Source of the DNA: Polyangiaceae bacterium
GTDB taxonomy: Bacteria; Myxococcota_A; Polyangia; Polyangiales; Polyangiaceae
Length of the DNA: 64,000 nt
Assembly (NCBI GenBank): GCA_023150915.1
Contig: JAKLKA010000019.1
Coordinates: 1 to 64,000, forward strand
Direction of reading: 5' to 3'
This document shows positions 1 to 9,779 of the stretch, piece by piece; the stretch's first letter is position 1; each line of letters starts with the position of its first letter. A program made the translations under genes and the position numbers. Below the pieces are notes generated by a model, which saw nothing but the letters and a program-made list of their open reading frames with translations, ran no database searches and was not told the DNA's origin.

Positions 1-894
1 GGTGGCAGCGGCGGCGTGGGCGGCGCGTCGGGCGGCAGCGGCGGCGCGTCGGGCGGCAGCGGCGGCGCGACGGGTGGCAGCGGCGGGGCGTCGGGTGGCA
101 GCGGCGGCGCGACGGGCGGAGCAGGTGGCTGCGGGGGCGCGACGGCTCCGCTCACGGGCACACCCACCGTCGTCACGACGGTGACCGGGACCACCCAGCT
201 CACACACCTCGCGGTGGACGCGACGCACGTGTACATCGGGACCTACGCGCTGAAAGAGCTACGCCGTGCGCCCATCGGAGGCGGGACGAGCGAGACCATC
301 GGCAGTACGAGTCTCAACGTCATGGGCGTGGCGCATCTGGCCAACGACGCCTACTTCACCGACGTCGGCGGCCAGGTGATCCGCGCGGCCAAGGCTGGCG
401 GCTCTCAGAGCGTGCTCGCCTCGCTGGGCTCGGACGGCATCGGTCTGACGGTGAACGCCTCCTTCGTGCATGCTCTGCGCCTGGCCAACCCCGGCCCGCT
501 GTTTCGCATCCCCGTCGGCGGCGGCACGCCGGCCTCGATCGGCACCTTCCCCGTCACCACCCGCAGCGTGGTCGAAGCTCCGACGCGCTTCATCGCCGGC
601 GGCGCGAGCGCGCCCAAGCTCTACTCCATGCCGCTCTCCGGCGGCACCGCGACGGAGCTCGTGGATCTCGGGCCGGGCGGACGCGATGTAGGCCAGCTCG
701 CCTACGACGCGGGGAAGATCTGGGTCGCGTCCTACCAGTCGAACGAGATCCTCGTCGTCGACGAGTCGTGCCTGACGGTGACCGCCGTGCGCTCCGCCAC
801 CGACACCAACAAGGTCATCGGCATCGCGCTCAGCCCCACCCACGTGTACTGGGCGAGCTTCCAGGACAACCGGGTGTGGTCGCTGCCGCGCTGA
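1..894 (+). CDS. Gly/Ser-rich lipoprotein-like protein with beta-propeller-like repeats (5' truncated by window edge)
   Basis: The frame is open from base 1, so the true start and any signal peptide lie upstream of the window. The first ~45 visible residues are a repetitive Gly/Ser/Ala linker encoded by near-identical GGCGGC-rich units. They are followed by ~240 residues with recurring short strands of the type 'LTHLAVDATHVYIGT' and 'LYSMPLSGGTATELVDLG', ending in 'ALSPTHVYWASF'. Such blades are typical of secreted NHL/DUF5050-like beta-propellers, which are often lipoproteins in Myxococcota. No catalytic residues are recognisable. Role inferred: extracytoplasmic binding or scaffold protein. 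The next coding trace downstream is transposase debris. Confidence 0.75.
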   Translation, partial: GGSGGVGGASGGSGGASGGSGGATGGSGGASGGSGGATGGAGGCGGATAPLTGTPTVVTTVTGTTQLTHLAVDATHVYIGTYALKELRRAPIGGGTSETIGSTSLNVMGVAHLANDAYFTDVGGQVIRAAKAGGSQSVLASLGSDGIGLTVNASFVHALRLANPGPLFRIPVGGGTPASIGTFPVTTRSVVEAPTRFIAGGASAPKLYSMPLSGGTATELVDLGPGGRDVGQLAYDAGKIWVASYQSNEILVVDESCLTVTAVRSATDTNKVIGIALSPTHVYWASFQDNRVWSLPR

Positions 895-939
895 GCTGAC
901 GCCGGCGTCCTCCGCGCGCGTGCGCTTTGCCTAAGGGTC

Positions 940-1239
940 GTCTTCGCGGCCGACGTCGAGACCTGCCCGCGCTGCTCGGGTCCGATGCGACGCGCTTCGC
1001 GATGCCCGGAGGGGTACTGGTCCGAGGTTGCCAACACGCGCGCCCAGATCACCCGCCTGCTCGCGGAGCACGGCCTCGGGCCGAAGATCGTCCGGCTCTT
1101 CAAGGAGCGCTGGCGCGCCGAGCGCAGGTACGAAGACCTCACGGGCGAGCTCGGGCTGGATCACTTCGAGGGACGCTCCCTCCCGGATGGCACCATCGCG
1201 CGGCGACGATCTTCGCGAGGCGCGCGTGTGAGAACCTAG
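940..1239 (+). mobile_element. Chimeric remnant of two transposases (IS91-like C-terminus joined to IS701-like C-terminus)
   Basis: One uninterrupted frame reads 'FAADVETCPRCSGPMRR', then 'ITRLLAEHGLGP', and then 'LFKERWRAERRYEDLTGELG' followed by 'LDHFEGRSLPDG'. The first part resembles the C-terminal zinc-ribbon-like stretch of IS91-type transposases (CPxC and a closing 'I..LL..LGL.P'). The second resembles the ELGLDHFEGRSW C-terminal signature of IS701/DDE transposases. No catalytic domain, terminal repeat or target duplication is visible, so this is a dead chimera. It marks the outer edge of the accessory island. Family naming comes from motif recall only. Confidence 0.5.
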
Positions 1240-1390
1240 GTCTCTGGCAGTACTTTTGGGTCCTGACTAGTGCTAGATAACGCGAACGGTCGTTCGCGCG
1301 TCTCTTCCACATGGCCGTTCGCTCCTGCCCAAATGTCGTCGATCCCGAAACCGCGGGCGAGCGCCTCAGTTTGCGCCGGGTGATCGGGCC

Positions 1391-1819
1391 GTGACCCAAC
1401 GATCTGGTTTCGCCGCGCCGCTGAGCCTGATGCTCGCCATCGGAGCGGGTGTCTCGCTGGGAGCAGTCAGCTGGTGGTCGTGGTCTCCCGCGTTGGTGCG
1501 CTGGTACATGGTAGCGCCCTTGGCAATCGCCGCGACGTCGGCTCTCCTGTGGAGCCACCCCGCGAGACGTTGGGGATGGCTGGCGGCGTTGAGTGTTACC
1601 GTCACCGCGTCTCTGGTGATCACGATTGCGTGGGCCCTACCGAGCCCGGTGCGAGATGCCTGGTGCCGGGCTCCGACCGCGCGGTGCCCAGATCGCCTCG
1701 TGACGGTCGCGCTCCCCGCAGTCGGCCTTCTGGCAGGGGGTTTGGGCGCGCTCTTCACCTGGTTGCTCGCGAGGCTCCGCTTGCGGATGTCTTCATACCA
1801 GCAGGGCGGCGGCGAATGA
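1391..1819 (+). CDS. Small four-helix membrane protein, hypothetical
   Basis: 142 residues from a GTG start. Four hydrophobic segments can be seen at about residues 7-28, 34-54, 61-83 and 103-128. A Cys-containing loop ('WCRAPTARCPDR') lies between helices 3 and 4. The stop overlaps the start of the next gene (ATGA at 1816), so the two are probably translationally coupled and the lipoprotein downstream may be a partner at the membrane. No family is recognised and no charged or catalytic motif suggests a transport or enzymatic role. Confidence 0.6.
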   Translation: MTQRSGFAAPLSLMLAIGAGVSLGAVSWWSWSPALVRWYMVAPLAIAATSALLWSHPARRWGWLAALSVTVTASLVITIAWALPSPVRDAWCRAPTARCPDRLVTVALPAVGLLAGGLGALFTWLLARLRLRMSSYQQGGGE

Positions 1820-2454
1820 CACGCGCCAGGCCGAGACTGCTTCCAGCTTGCTGGCTCCTTGCGCTGCCCGCAGCGCTCACCCTGCTTGCTTGTGGCAAGC
1901 CGACCGGAAGCCCGCCACCATCAACCGGAAGCGCGGATTCGCGGGGTGGCATGGCCTGGACGCCGCGCTCGACCACGGGCCGAACTGCCGACTCTGCGCA
2001 GCCTGCGCCCCGTCTGAGCTGCCTGCCGTCCCCAGAGCCGACTCGCGTGCCATCCGAAGGCGATCCCGTGGCGTTGTGCCGCTTCTTGTTCGGCCCGCTG
2101 GTTTCGGGTGATGTCGATGGCTTTCTGGGCCGCGTGGCTCCTGGTGTGGCCGTCTCGCCGGCGCTGCTCCCGGAGACCTTCATGGACGAGGACCGGCGCC
2201 CCGCGATGCGTAAACGCATCCTCTCGCGAAACGGGCTGCGGCGCTGGCTGGGTGTCGGGCCCGAGCTCGTCGTCCGGGTCGAGAAGGACTGCTCGATGTG
2301 TCGCCGTCCGTTCGTTGGATTTCGCATTCAGGCAGCTGCCGCGGACGTGCTGGTGACTGCGGAGGGTCGACGCATCATCGGCATCCGTGTGGAGTCGCGT
2401 CTGGGGCGCGGCGCGACGCTCGCGCACCGGAAGGATGACCAGGCTCGCTCGTAG
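1816..2454 (+). CDS. Predicted lipoprotein, hypothetical
   Basis: The start is placed at the ATG that overlaps the previous stop because it gives a clean lipoprotein signal: basic n-region, hydrophobic core and lipobox 'LTLLAC' with the Cys near residue 24. A Pro/Ser/Thr-rich linker follows, and then a ~135-residue globular domain containing 'VALCRFLFGPLVSGDVDGFL', a CSMC pair and a closing 'VLVTAEGRRIIGIRVESRLG'. The frame extends further upstream, but that part lies inside the preceding membrane protein and has no signal peptide. Function unknown. It probably works with the membrane protein encoded just upstream. Confidence 0.6.
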   Translation: MTRARPRLLPACWLLALPAALTLLACGKPTGSPPPSTGSADSRGGMAWTPRSTTGRTADSAQPAPRLSCLPSPEPTRVPSEGDPVALCRFLFGPLVSGDVDGFLGRVAPGVAVSPALLPETFMDEDRRPAMRKRILSRNGLRRWLGVGPELVVRVEKDCSMCRRPFVGFRIQAAAADVLVTAEGRRIIGIRVESRLGRGATLAHRKDDQARS

Positions 2455-2903
2455 TCGCGTTCGTCGCCCTCGCCAGCGTCGAATTCTGGTTTCTGGCCAG
2501 CGACGTGCACGCAGGCGCATCGAATGGTATCGTCGTTGCTGGCCCTCGCGGACGCGCCGGGCCAAGACGAGATTTGTCCACGACCAGTCTCCCGCCTCGC
2601 ACGAGTGGTCGACGTCTACCGTCGGTGCTGTCCGAGATCGCGCTCCTGCCTCGCAGGAAGAAGCGCATCCCGGACCGAACGAGGTCGGACTCCAGCGTCC
2701 CCTCGCCCGCGTGGGTCGTGGTCGGCGCCTGTCGTGCTCGTGCGCCAGAGAGGACGCGAGCGGCGGAGCAGGCGTTCATTCGCGCTCCGAGACGGGCGAC
2801 TCCGTGCCCAGGTGCTTGCAGGCGCGGCGCGGGTGAGGTCCGGCGCGAACCGGTTCCCGTACTGTGACTTTACACGCCATGTCCGTCGCGCAAGGCTTCG
2901 CGC
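2455..2903. other. Interval of about 450 bp without a convincing gene
   Basis: Several frames stay open here because of the high GC content, but none carries a recognisable domain. One short stretch reads 'VVAFVALASVEFWFLASDVH' in the frame of 2439. It looks like the start of a secreted protein, but its nearest ATG (2435) is in another frame, so at most it is a frameshifted leftover. A perfect 10-bp palindrome GAACCGGTTC (2847-2856) lies about 50 bp upstream of the brnT remnant and could be an operator. Nothing else is supported. Confidence 0.4.
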
Positions 2904-3075
2904 GTGGCGACCATCGTCTACGGGGACTTCGAGTGGGACAGCGACAAGGCGGCCCGCAATGTGGCCAAGCACGGCGTTCGTTGTTGCCGCCGAGTCGACA
3001 GGCGCCCGGATCCGCTTGATCAGCGCTCGCCCAGCGAGCCCCGCGCAGAGGAAGCTCTATGAAACGAAAACCTAG
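2904..3075 (+). pseudogene. brnT: brnT toxin remnant with central part deleted
   Basis: BrnT is the ribonuclease toxin of the type II BrnT/BrnA pair, normally about 90 residues. From the GTG at 2904 one frame gives a good BrnT N-terminus ('FEWDSDKAARNVAKHGV'). A different frame, ending with TAG at 3073-3075, gives the C-terminus ('RIRLISARPASPAQRKLYE'). The middle ~35-40 residues are missing and the two ends are out of frame, so no active toxin can be made. The characteristic overlap with the antitoxin start (3059) is preserved. This is best read as a toxin inactivated by internal deletion while the antitoxin stays open. Confidence 0.75.
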
Positions 3076-3301
3076 AACCCGGTCCGAGCTCGACATGTCG
3101 CGGTACGACTGGTCCAAGGCGACGCGTGGCCGATTCGCACAACGCTTCGCGGCTCGGTCACGGAAGCCACCCGTCGCCGTCAGGGTCATCGACGACGATC
3201 TCGTGGCGGCGTTCCCGGACTCCGAGTCCGTGAATCGAGCCCTGCGCGCGCTCGTTGATGCGGCGCGAGCGACCCGCCGCTCGCGCACGCGCGCCGCCTG
3301 A
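3059..3301 (+). CDS. brnA: BrnA-family antitoxin
   Basis: 80 residues. The N-terminal part 'DMSRYDWSKATRGRFAQRF' and the C-terminal 'VAAFPDSESVNRALRALVDA' match the BrnA antitoxin layout: an extended N-terminus that covers the toxin, then a ribbon-helix-helix DNA-binding segment. BrnA normally neutralises BrnT and represses its own operon. The ATG lies inside the end of the toxin reading frame, as in intact brnTA operons. Since brnT is broken upstream, this gene is now solitary. It could act as an anti-addiction factor or repressor, or be on its way to loss. The hemB tail begins two bases after its stop. Confidence 0.8.
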   Translation: MKRKPRTRSELDMSRYDWSKATRGRFAQRFAARSRKPPVAVRVIDDDLVAAFPDSESVNRALRALVDAARATRRSRTRAA

Positions 3302-3302
3302 C

Positions 3303-3530
3303 TCACCCCTTCTTCAACAGCCGCGCCGCCTCGATGGTCCCGCACGTGAATCTTCCTGCCTCCCCCGGTCGTTGCTCGCCGCGCTTCGCGCGGCTGCGCG
3401 CCGCCTGCCCCCTCCCGATCCGTGCTCGCGCCGGCTTCGCCGCGCAGGAAGGGGCACGTCGTCTCGATGCGCTCCGGGGAACTTGGAAGCTTTCGGGGCC
3501 GGCGCTGCGCGCGGATGGAGGGGGCGCGTC
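3303..3530 (-). repeat. hemB 3'-end copy A plus GC-rich module (direct repeat with 4478-4704)
   Basis: Positions 3303-3350 on the minus strand encode the last ~15 residues of HemB including a stop ('FTCGTIEAARLLKKG'), starting within the TTCACG that encodes Phe310-Thr311 of the intact gene. Positions 3351-3530 hold a GC-rich module whose hemB-proximal end reads GGCAGGAAGA on the minus strand. The whole block recurs almost unchanged at 4478-4704. It has the orientation of intact hemB at 11725-12699. It looks like a regenerated gene end left by an insertion at the hemB 3' terminus. Confidence 0.85.
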
Positions 3531-3701
3531 GTTGGGAGACCGTGCGCGCCTGCGCAGACTGGAGCCGGGCAAAGGCCGTAACCGCGATCGCCCCTGTCCG
3601 GGCGCCCGGAGAGAGCGCGTCACAACGGCGCCGCCCGGGCGCGCCCTGCTCCGCGAAGGCAGTGCCCCCAAGCCCACCCCTTTCCGTGGCATGCTCCGGG
3701 G

Positions 3702-3956
3702 GTGGGTGCTCCCAGCTACGACGAAGCGACGCTCGCGCGATACTTCCAGCCAGTCCACGCCGAGACATACGCGGACGGGCGCATTGGCGCACTCCTCATG
3801 CGGTTGCGGGACGAGCAGCCGGACCTCATCCTCGCCGTCGAAGACGTTGACCGGTCCCAGATCAGGGACGCTCTGGAGCGCACGCCCGAGGAGCGCCTGA
3901 GAGCGTGCTTCCAGATGGCGGCAGCCTACGGCGGAATGCGCGTTGTCGCTCGCTGA
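3702..3956 (+). CDS. Small partner protein of a nucleotidyltransferase module (copy 1)
   Basis: 84 residues from a GTG start. The protein is helical and acidic, with the stretch 'VEDVDRSQIRDALERTPEER'. This resembles residues ~38-57 of the small protein at 10552-10785 ('IADVDRTLITLSLEQSPWDR'), which likewise precedes a related nucleotidyltransferase. Its stop overlaps the TTG start of that downstream gene by 14 nt. The conserved pairing suggests a two-component unit, plausibly toxin-antitoxin, with this the small regulatory or antitoxin partner. That role is inferred from context only; no named family is recognised. Confidence 0.65.
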   Translation: MGAPSYDEATLARYFQPVHAETYADGRIGALLMRLRDEQPDLILAVEDVDRSQIRDALERTPEERLRACFQMAAAYGGMRVVAR

Positions 3957-4440
3957 CGATACGCAAGCGCTGCTGGTCGGACTGACCAGTGCGGGCGTCG
4001 AGTTCATCGTCGTCGGAATGAGTGCAGCAGTGGCGCAGGGTGTGCCCGCGGTAACCTTCGACCTCGACATCGTGCATCGACGATCCGATGAGAACGTCGA
4101 CCGGCTCATGGCGTGGCTCTTGGATCACGACTCGTTCCATCGCTTCGACCTGGCGAACAGGCGGCTGCCGCCCACTCGGGAGCTCTTGCTCGGCACCGGT
4201 CACGTGAACTTGCAAACCAACCTCGGAAAACTCGACATCCTCTGCGAGTTGGCGCTGGGCGAGGGGTATGACGAGCTGGTGGAAGACACGGTGCTCGTGG
4301 AGACGGGCTCGGTGTTGGTGCGGGTGCTTGGGTTGCCACGACTGATCGAGGTCAAGGCGCGCGCGAACCGCGCGAAGGACCGCGCGGTGCTGCCGTTACT
4401 CATCGCAACTCTCGACGAGCTGAAATCGCGCCGGGGATGA
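3943..4440 (+). CDS. Nucleotidyltransferase-fold protein (DUF6036/AbiEii-like), copy 1
   Basis: 165 residues from a TTG start overlapping the upstream small gene. The N-terminus 'AGVEFIVVGMSAAVAQGVPA' followed by 'TFDLDIVHRR' is the pol-beta-type nucleotidyltransferase core: a Gly-containing turn, then Asp-x-Asp (DLD). The C-terminal 'LIEVKARANRAKDRAVLPLL' is the conserved Lys/Arg-rich helix of this family. The glycine pair usual in the turn (VGG in the paralogue at 10071) is VGM here, so activity may be weakened. Such enzymes act as toxins or antitoxins in AbiE- and MNT-like systems. The module lies between hemB tails A and B. Confidence 0.75.
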   Translation: MSLADDTQALLVGLTSAGVEFIVVGMSAAVAQGVPAVTFDLDIVHRRSDENVDRLMAWLLDHDSFHRFDLANRRLPPTRELLLGTGHVNLQTNLGKLDILCELALGEGYDELVEDTVLVETGSVLVRVLGLPRLIEVKARANRAKDRAVLPLLIATLDELKSRRG

Positions 4441-4477
4441 CGGCCCTCGCCGCTTGCGCGGTCTGTCCGGGGGACAC

Positions 4478-4704
4478 TCAGGTCTTCTTCAACAACCTAG
4501 CCGCCTCGATGGCCCCGTACGTGAATTTTCCTGCCTCCCCCGGTCGTTGCTCGCCGCGCTGCGCGCGGCTGCGCGCCGCCTGCCCCCTCCTTATCCGTGC
4601 GCGCGCCGGCTTCGCCGCGCAGGAAGGGGCAGGTTGTCTCGATGCGCTCCGGGGAATTTGGAAGCTCTTCGGGCCGGCGCTGCGCGCGGATGGAGGGGGC
4701 GCGT
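4478..4704 (-). repeat. hemB 3'-end copy B plus GC-rich module
   Basis: Second copy of the block at 3303-3530. Positions 4478-4525 encode on the minus strand 'FTYGAIEAARLLKKT' and a stop, again starting at the TTCACG of hemB codons 310-311. Positions 4526-4704 repeat the GC-rich module with only scattered substitutions. Short pieces of the module's distal end (ATGGAGGGGGCGCGTC) also appear near 9962. The block ends shortly before the Uma2 gene. Confidence 0.85.
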
Positions 4705-4815
4705 AGTCCCGAGACAGCCGAGGCCGGCGCCGCGTCGGTCGGCTCTGCAAGTGCATCTCGCACATGGGACCCGTTGCAACGACGCCGTGAGCCGGAGGGG
4801 TGCTATGCTCCTGCC

Positions 4816-5394
4816 GTGTCGTCGCAAGCTCGCCAGCTCGCCACGTACGAGGACCTATTGGCGCTGCCGGAGGAAACTCGGGCGGAGCTCATCGGCGGAA
4901 CGATCGTCGTCGCGCCATCGCCCTCGCCGATCCACCAGAGCTCGGTTGCCGAGCTGTACGCGGAGCTACGGGCACCGTTCCAGCGCGCACGCGGTGGCCC
5001 GGGCGGATGGTGGCTCATCCCCGATGTCGATGTCGCGTTTGGCGCCCACGACGTCTTGCGTCCGGACATCTCGGGCTGGCGGAGAGAGCGCGTCCCCGAG
5101 TTTCCCACGGCGCGGCCGGTGCGACATCGACCGGATTGGATCTGCGAAGGGCTTTCGCCCGCGACCGCTGCGCGTGACCAGAGCGAGAAGAGAGCCATTT
5201 ACCAGCGCGCCGGCGTGCCGTGGTTCTGGCAGCTCGACCCAACGAATCGCACGCTCAGCGTCCTCCGACTGACGGCAGAGGGCTATGTGGTCGAACGCGT
5301 GGTCGGAGAAGCGGAGACCGCGAGACTTCCGCCATTCGACGCGATGGAGCTCGACATTCGAGCGCTGTTTCCACCGGCGCCACCGAATGCATAG
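4816..5394 (+). CDS. Uma2 family (DUF820) putative restriction-endonuclease-fold protein
   Basis: 192 residues from a GTG chosen because it follows the repeat and begins directly before the family's usual N-terminus ('ATYEDLLALPEETRAELIGG'). The PD-(D/E)xK-type core can be followed: an early Glu in 'RAELIGG', Asp in 'VLRPDISGW', then 'ICEGLSPATAARDQSEKRAI' and 'GVPWFWQLDP'. The length is typical. Uma2 proteins are expanded in cyanobacteria and Myxococcota; their cellular role is poorly defined, with nuclease activity inferred from the fold. It lies between hemB tail B and a hemB internal fragment, so it is probably cargo of an insertion. Confidence 0.85.
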   Translation: MSSQARQLATYEDLLALPEETRAELIGGTIVVAPSPSPIHQSSVAELYAELRAPFQRARGGPGGWWLIPDVDVAFGAHDVLRPDISGWRRERVPEFPTARPVRHRPDWICEGLSPATAARDQSEKRAIYQRAGVPWFWQLDPTNRTLSVLRLTAEGYVVERVVGEAETARLPPFDAMELDIRALFPPAPPNA

Positions 5395-5592
5395 GGGCTG
5401 ACTCATCGCGCTCTCGTGCGGCGCCCGCGCAGTCACGCTGCAAGCGTGCAGACGGACGTGGCACGAGCGCAGCGGGCGGCCGCCGACAATCTCCGCCGAA
5501 CCACGCCCTGCCGGCCGTCCCGCGGGGGTTCGGGGCAGCACTCGACCCGACCAAGGACGCCGCGTACCCTTGGACGCGGTGGGTTTTGGCAG

Positions 5593-6120
5593 ATGGAATT
5601 TCCTACGCGCCGGTCTCGCATCTCGAAGTGGTTGATCTCGGTCGGCATGTGGGCAATGACGGGCTCTTGCCGCAACGCCGACGCGTCGTACGTGGGCACG
5701 TTTGGCGGCGACTTCACCGTTTATCGCGCGATCTTTGTGGCCCTACCGGATGGGGGCGAAGCGAGCTACGTCGCACACAAGGAGACGACGCCCGGCCCCG
5801 ACAAGCTCGAGGGGGACATCGACATCGCGAAGAAACCCGAGACAGCGGCGTCCTACCAGGTGAGCGTGAGAGCACGGTTCATGTCCTGCGCCTTCACGGC
5901 GCACGTCGAGCAGGACCGCCTGCTCGTAGACGAGAAGCAGCGTTGTGAAATCGAGGTCGAGGGCTATCACGGTGACGCCGACATCAAAGGCACGCTCACA
6001 CCTCCGAGCGACGGGGCGATGAAGTCCGCGCTCACGCTCACTCCGCGGGCGGCGAAGCCTCCGAGCGGCGTGAACGTCGACTTCGTGGGAAATCGCGGGC
6101 GCACGATCAACCGTCCCTGA
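5593..6120 (+). CDS. Putative secreted or lipoprotein, hypothetical
   Basis: 175 residues if the ATG at 5593 is the start. The N-terminus is basic, then moderately hydrophobic and ends in 'MTGSC', which could be a weak lipobox. The rest is hydrophilic and beta-rich ('YVGTFGGDFTVYRAIFVALP', 'AHVEQDRLLVDEKQRCEIEV'). The frame continues upstream to 5416 without signal-like sequence. No family recognised. Base composition is less extreme than its neighbours', consistent with acquisition as part of the island. Confidence 0.5.
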   Translation: MEFPTRRSRISKWLISVGMWAMTGSCRNADASYVGTFGGDFTVYRAIFVALPDGGEASYVAHKETTPGPDKLEGDIDIAKKPETAASYQVSVRARFMSCAFTAHVEQDRLLVDEKQRCEIEVEGYHGDADIKGTLTPPSDGAMKSALTLTPRAAKPPSGVNVDFVGNRGRTINRP

Positions 6121-6158
6121 CTCGGGTCTGCCGTCTGCCGTCGCCGAGCGCTGCAGTT

Positions 6159-6290
6159 TCAGCCGACCGTCGCCTGCTCGGGGGACACTTGCTCGGCCGC
6201 GCGGATGGCCTTCTTCACCAGCGTGTCGACCACGCGGCGCTGGAAGGTGGCGCAGAGGTCGCGCAGCGTCTGATCGTCGCCAGGGCGGCC
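6159..6290 (-). pseudogene. tsaD fragment
   Basis: The minus strand encodes 'RDLCATFQRRVVDTLVKKAI' followed by 'RAAEQVSPEQATVG' and a stop. The first part matches a conserved TsaD/Kae1 segment (pattern DLaasFQxxVVDvLvxKtxrA) of the tRNA threonylcarbamoyladenosine enzyme. The usual following 'GGVAAN' region is absent and the N-terminal ~200 residues are missing. About 40 codons of a housekeeping gene have therefore been captured between island genes. A complete tsaD is presumably elsewhere in the genome. Confidence 0.6.
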
Positions 6291-6297
6291 AGGCAAG

Positions 6298-7941
<1,644 letters not shown>

Positions 7942-7945
<4 letters not shown>

Positions 7946-8856
7946 CGGTCAAGAACGTCTCAAACCTCGCGGCCTCGGTGCAGGCCCGTCTCCAGAATCA
8001 CGCGCGCGCGACGAAGCGGCCGTTCCAGGAGCTGCTCCAGTACTACGCGATGGAGCGCTTCCTCTACCGGCTGTCGATGACTTCACACCGCGCGCGCTTC
8101 GTCCTCAAGGGCGCGCTGATGCTGCACGTGTGGGAGGCCCCGCTCGCGCGCGCGACGAAGGACCTCGACTTCCTCGGCCGGCTCGACAACTCGCTCGAGA
8201 ACCTCGAGCGCGTGGTCCGCGAGGTCTGCAGCGCCGACGTGGAGCCCGACGGCATGGTGTTCGACCCGGCCACGGTGAAGACCGAGCGCATCAAGGAGGA
8301 TGCGGACTACGAGGGCGTGCGCGTCCGCTTTGTCGGCCTGCTCGGCAAGGCGCGCGTCGCGATGCAGCTCGATATCGGGTTCGGCGACGTCGTCACGCCC
8401 GGCGCGGTAGACATCACGTACCCGGCGCTGCTCGACTTCCCCGCGCCTGCGCTCTCGGGCTACCCGCGCGAGACCGTGATCGCCGAGAAGATGGTGTACC
8501 AGCGCGCGCTGAACAGCCGCATGAAGGACTTCTACGACGTGTGGCTACTCGCGAGGCAATTCGCCTTCGATGGCTCGGTGCTCGCGAAGGCCATCGCCGC
8601 GACCTTCGCGAACCGCGAGACCGCCATCGACATCGAGCCGATCGCCTTCACACCAGAGTTCACCGAGCAGGCGTCCACCATGTCGCAATGGACCGCGTTC
8701 CGAAAGAAGCTCCCGAACACCGAGTGCCCGGAGACGCTCGCCGAGGCCGTGCCGTTCCTCGCGGAGTTCCTGCTGCCGATCGCGCGCGCCTACGCGGGTG
8801 GCGAGAGCTTCGAGCAACGCTGGCCACCGGGCGGCCCGTGGACGACCAGCCCGTGA
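7942..8856 (+). CDS. abiEii: AbiEii-type nucleotidyltransferase toxin
   Basis: 304 residues, GTG start overlapping abiEi. The nucleotidyltransferase motifs are present in order: 'FVLKGALML' (turn), 'TKDLDFLG' (metal-binding D-x-D), 'MQLDIGFGD', and the later 'KMVYQRALNSRMKDFYDV', which carries the conserved Lys and Asp of the family. AbiEii toxins are GTP-binding nucleotidyltransferases whose expression stops growth during phage infection. With abiEi it forms a complete, apparently intact type IV toxin-antitoxin system between direct repeats R1 and R2. Confidence 0.9.
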
Positions 8857-8878
8857 CCTTCGTGATCGCCTCTGCGGA

Positions 8879-8912
8879 CGAATAGCCGCCTCACTACGGA
8901 AGCGGCTATTCG
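8879..8912. terminator. Long hairpin between abiEii and the LysR remnant
   Basis: Perfect 11-bp arms CGAATAGCCGC (8879-8889) and GCGGCTATTCG (8902-8912) around a 12-nt loop. It lies between convergent genes and overlaps the last codons of the LysR remnant. No T-run follows on either strand, so it is an unusual terminator if it is one at all. Its position suggests bidirectional insulation of the abiE operon. Confidence 0.5.
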
Positions 8913-9766
8913 ATGCGGCGACGCGCCTTGCGGCGGCGGCCCGTCGCCACGGGCTCCGGCTGCGCGAACGCCTCGTCGGCTGCCTCGCTGAGGGTCTGCC
9001 GGAACCACGTGGTCGCCGGATCGCGGTCGAGCTGCGCGCTCCAGAACATCGACAGCTCTATCGGGGCAAGCTTCACCGGACACGGCAGCGCGACGAGGCC
9101 AAAGCGTGGTGCGACGTCGGCGAGCACCGCTCGCGGGACGGTCATCAACAGATCCGTTCGCGCGAGGAGTGGCGGCGCTAGAAGAAAGTGCGGCAGATAC
9201 GGGCCCGTGCGGCGGGACAGCTTCTGTGCTCGCGCGGCGACATCGACGGGGCTCTCGCCCCCCGATGTCCGAACGCGCACATGAGGGTACGCTGACCACG
9301 CCTTCGCGTCCCAGCTCCGAGCTGCCGGGTGATCGGCGCGGGCGTACACCGCCCAGTCGAGCGAGACGAGGTGTGCGCTGCGCAGTCCGTCGACTTTGGC
9401 AACCGAGGTCGGCGCGATGGCGACGTCGATGCGGCCATCTGCGACATCGCGGAGCATGCCGGCCCCCGCCGGGACGAGCTCGACCCCAGCAGAGGGAGTC
9501 GCCTTCGACATGCGGGCGAGGAGCACGGGCAACGTTGCGGCGACAAAGTCAGGACCCGCGAGCGTGAAGACGCGGTCCGTTGTGACGGGGTCGAACGCAC
9601 CCTCATGCGCGAGCACCCGGCTGATGGTGCGGAGGATCCGCGACACCTCACCCGCCAGCCGCTCGGCCTTTGGCGTCGGGCGCATCTCACCGCCAACGCG
9701 GACGAGGATCGGATCGCCGAGCTGTTCGCGGACGCGTCCGAGCGCGTGGCTCGTGGCCGACTGCGT
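8906..9766 (-). pseudogene. LysR-family regulator lacking its N-terminal helix-turn-helix
   Basis: The minus strand encodes the second half of a LysR HTH ('SATSHALGRVREQLGDPILV', 'GGEMRPTPKAERLAGEVSRI') and then a full effector-binding domain ending near the stop at 8906. The first ~30 residues, including the start of the winged helix, are replaced by unrelated sequence. The frame continues only as the antisense of a reductase fragment. DNA binding should therefore be lost. The break coincides with the truncated end of the oppositely oriented reductase (9780-9937), as expected from one deletion across a divergent promoter. Confidence 0.75.
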
Positions 9767-9779
9767 CCGGTGCCCAGCG

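Noticed and set aside
4597-4815. Longer N-terminus for the Uma2 protein
   Set aside because: The extra residues are encoded by the hemB-tail repeat module and do not belong to the family; the GTG at 4816 fits the usual start.
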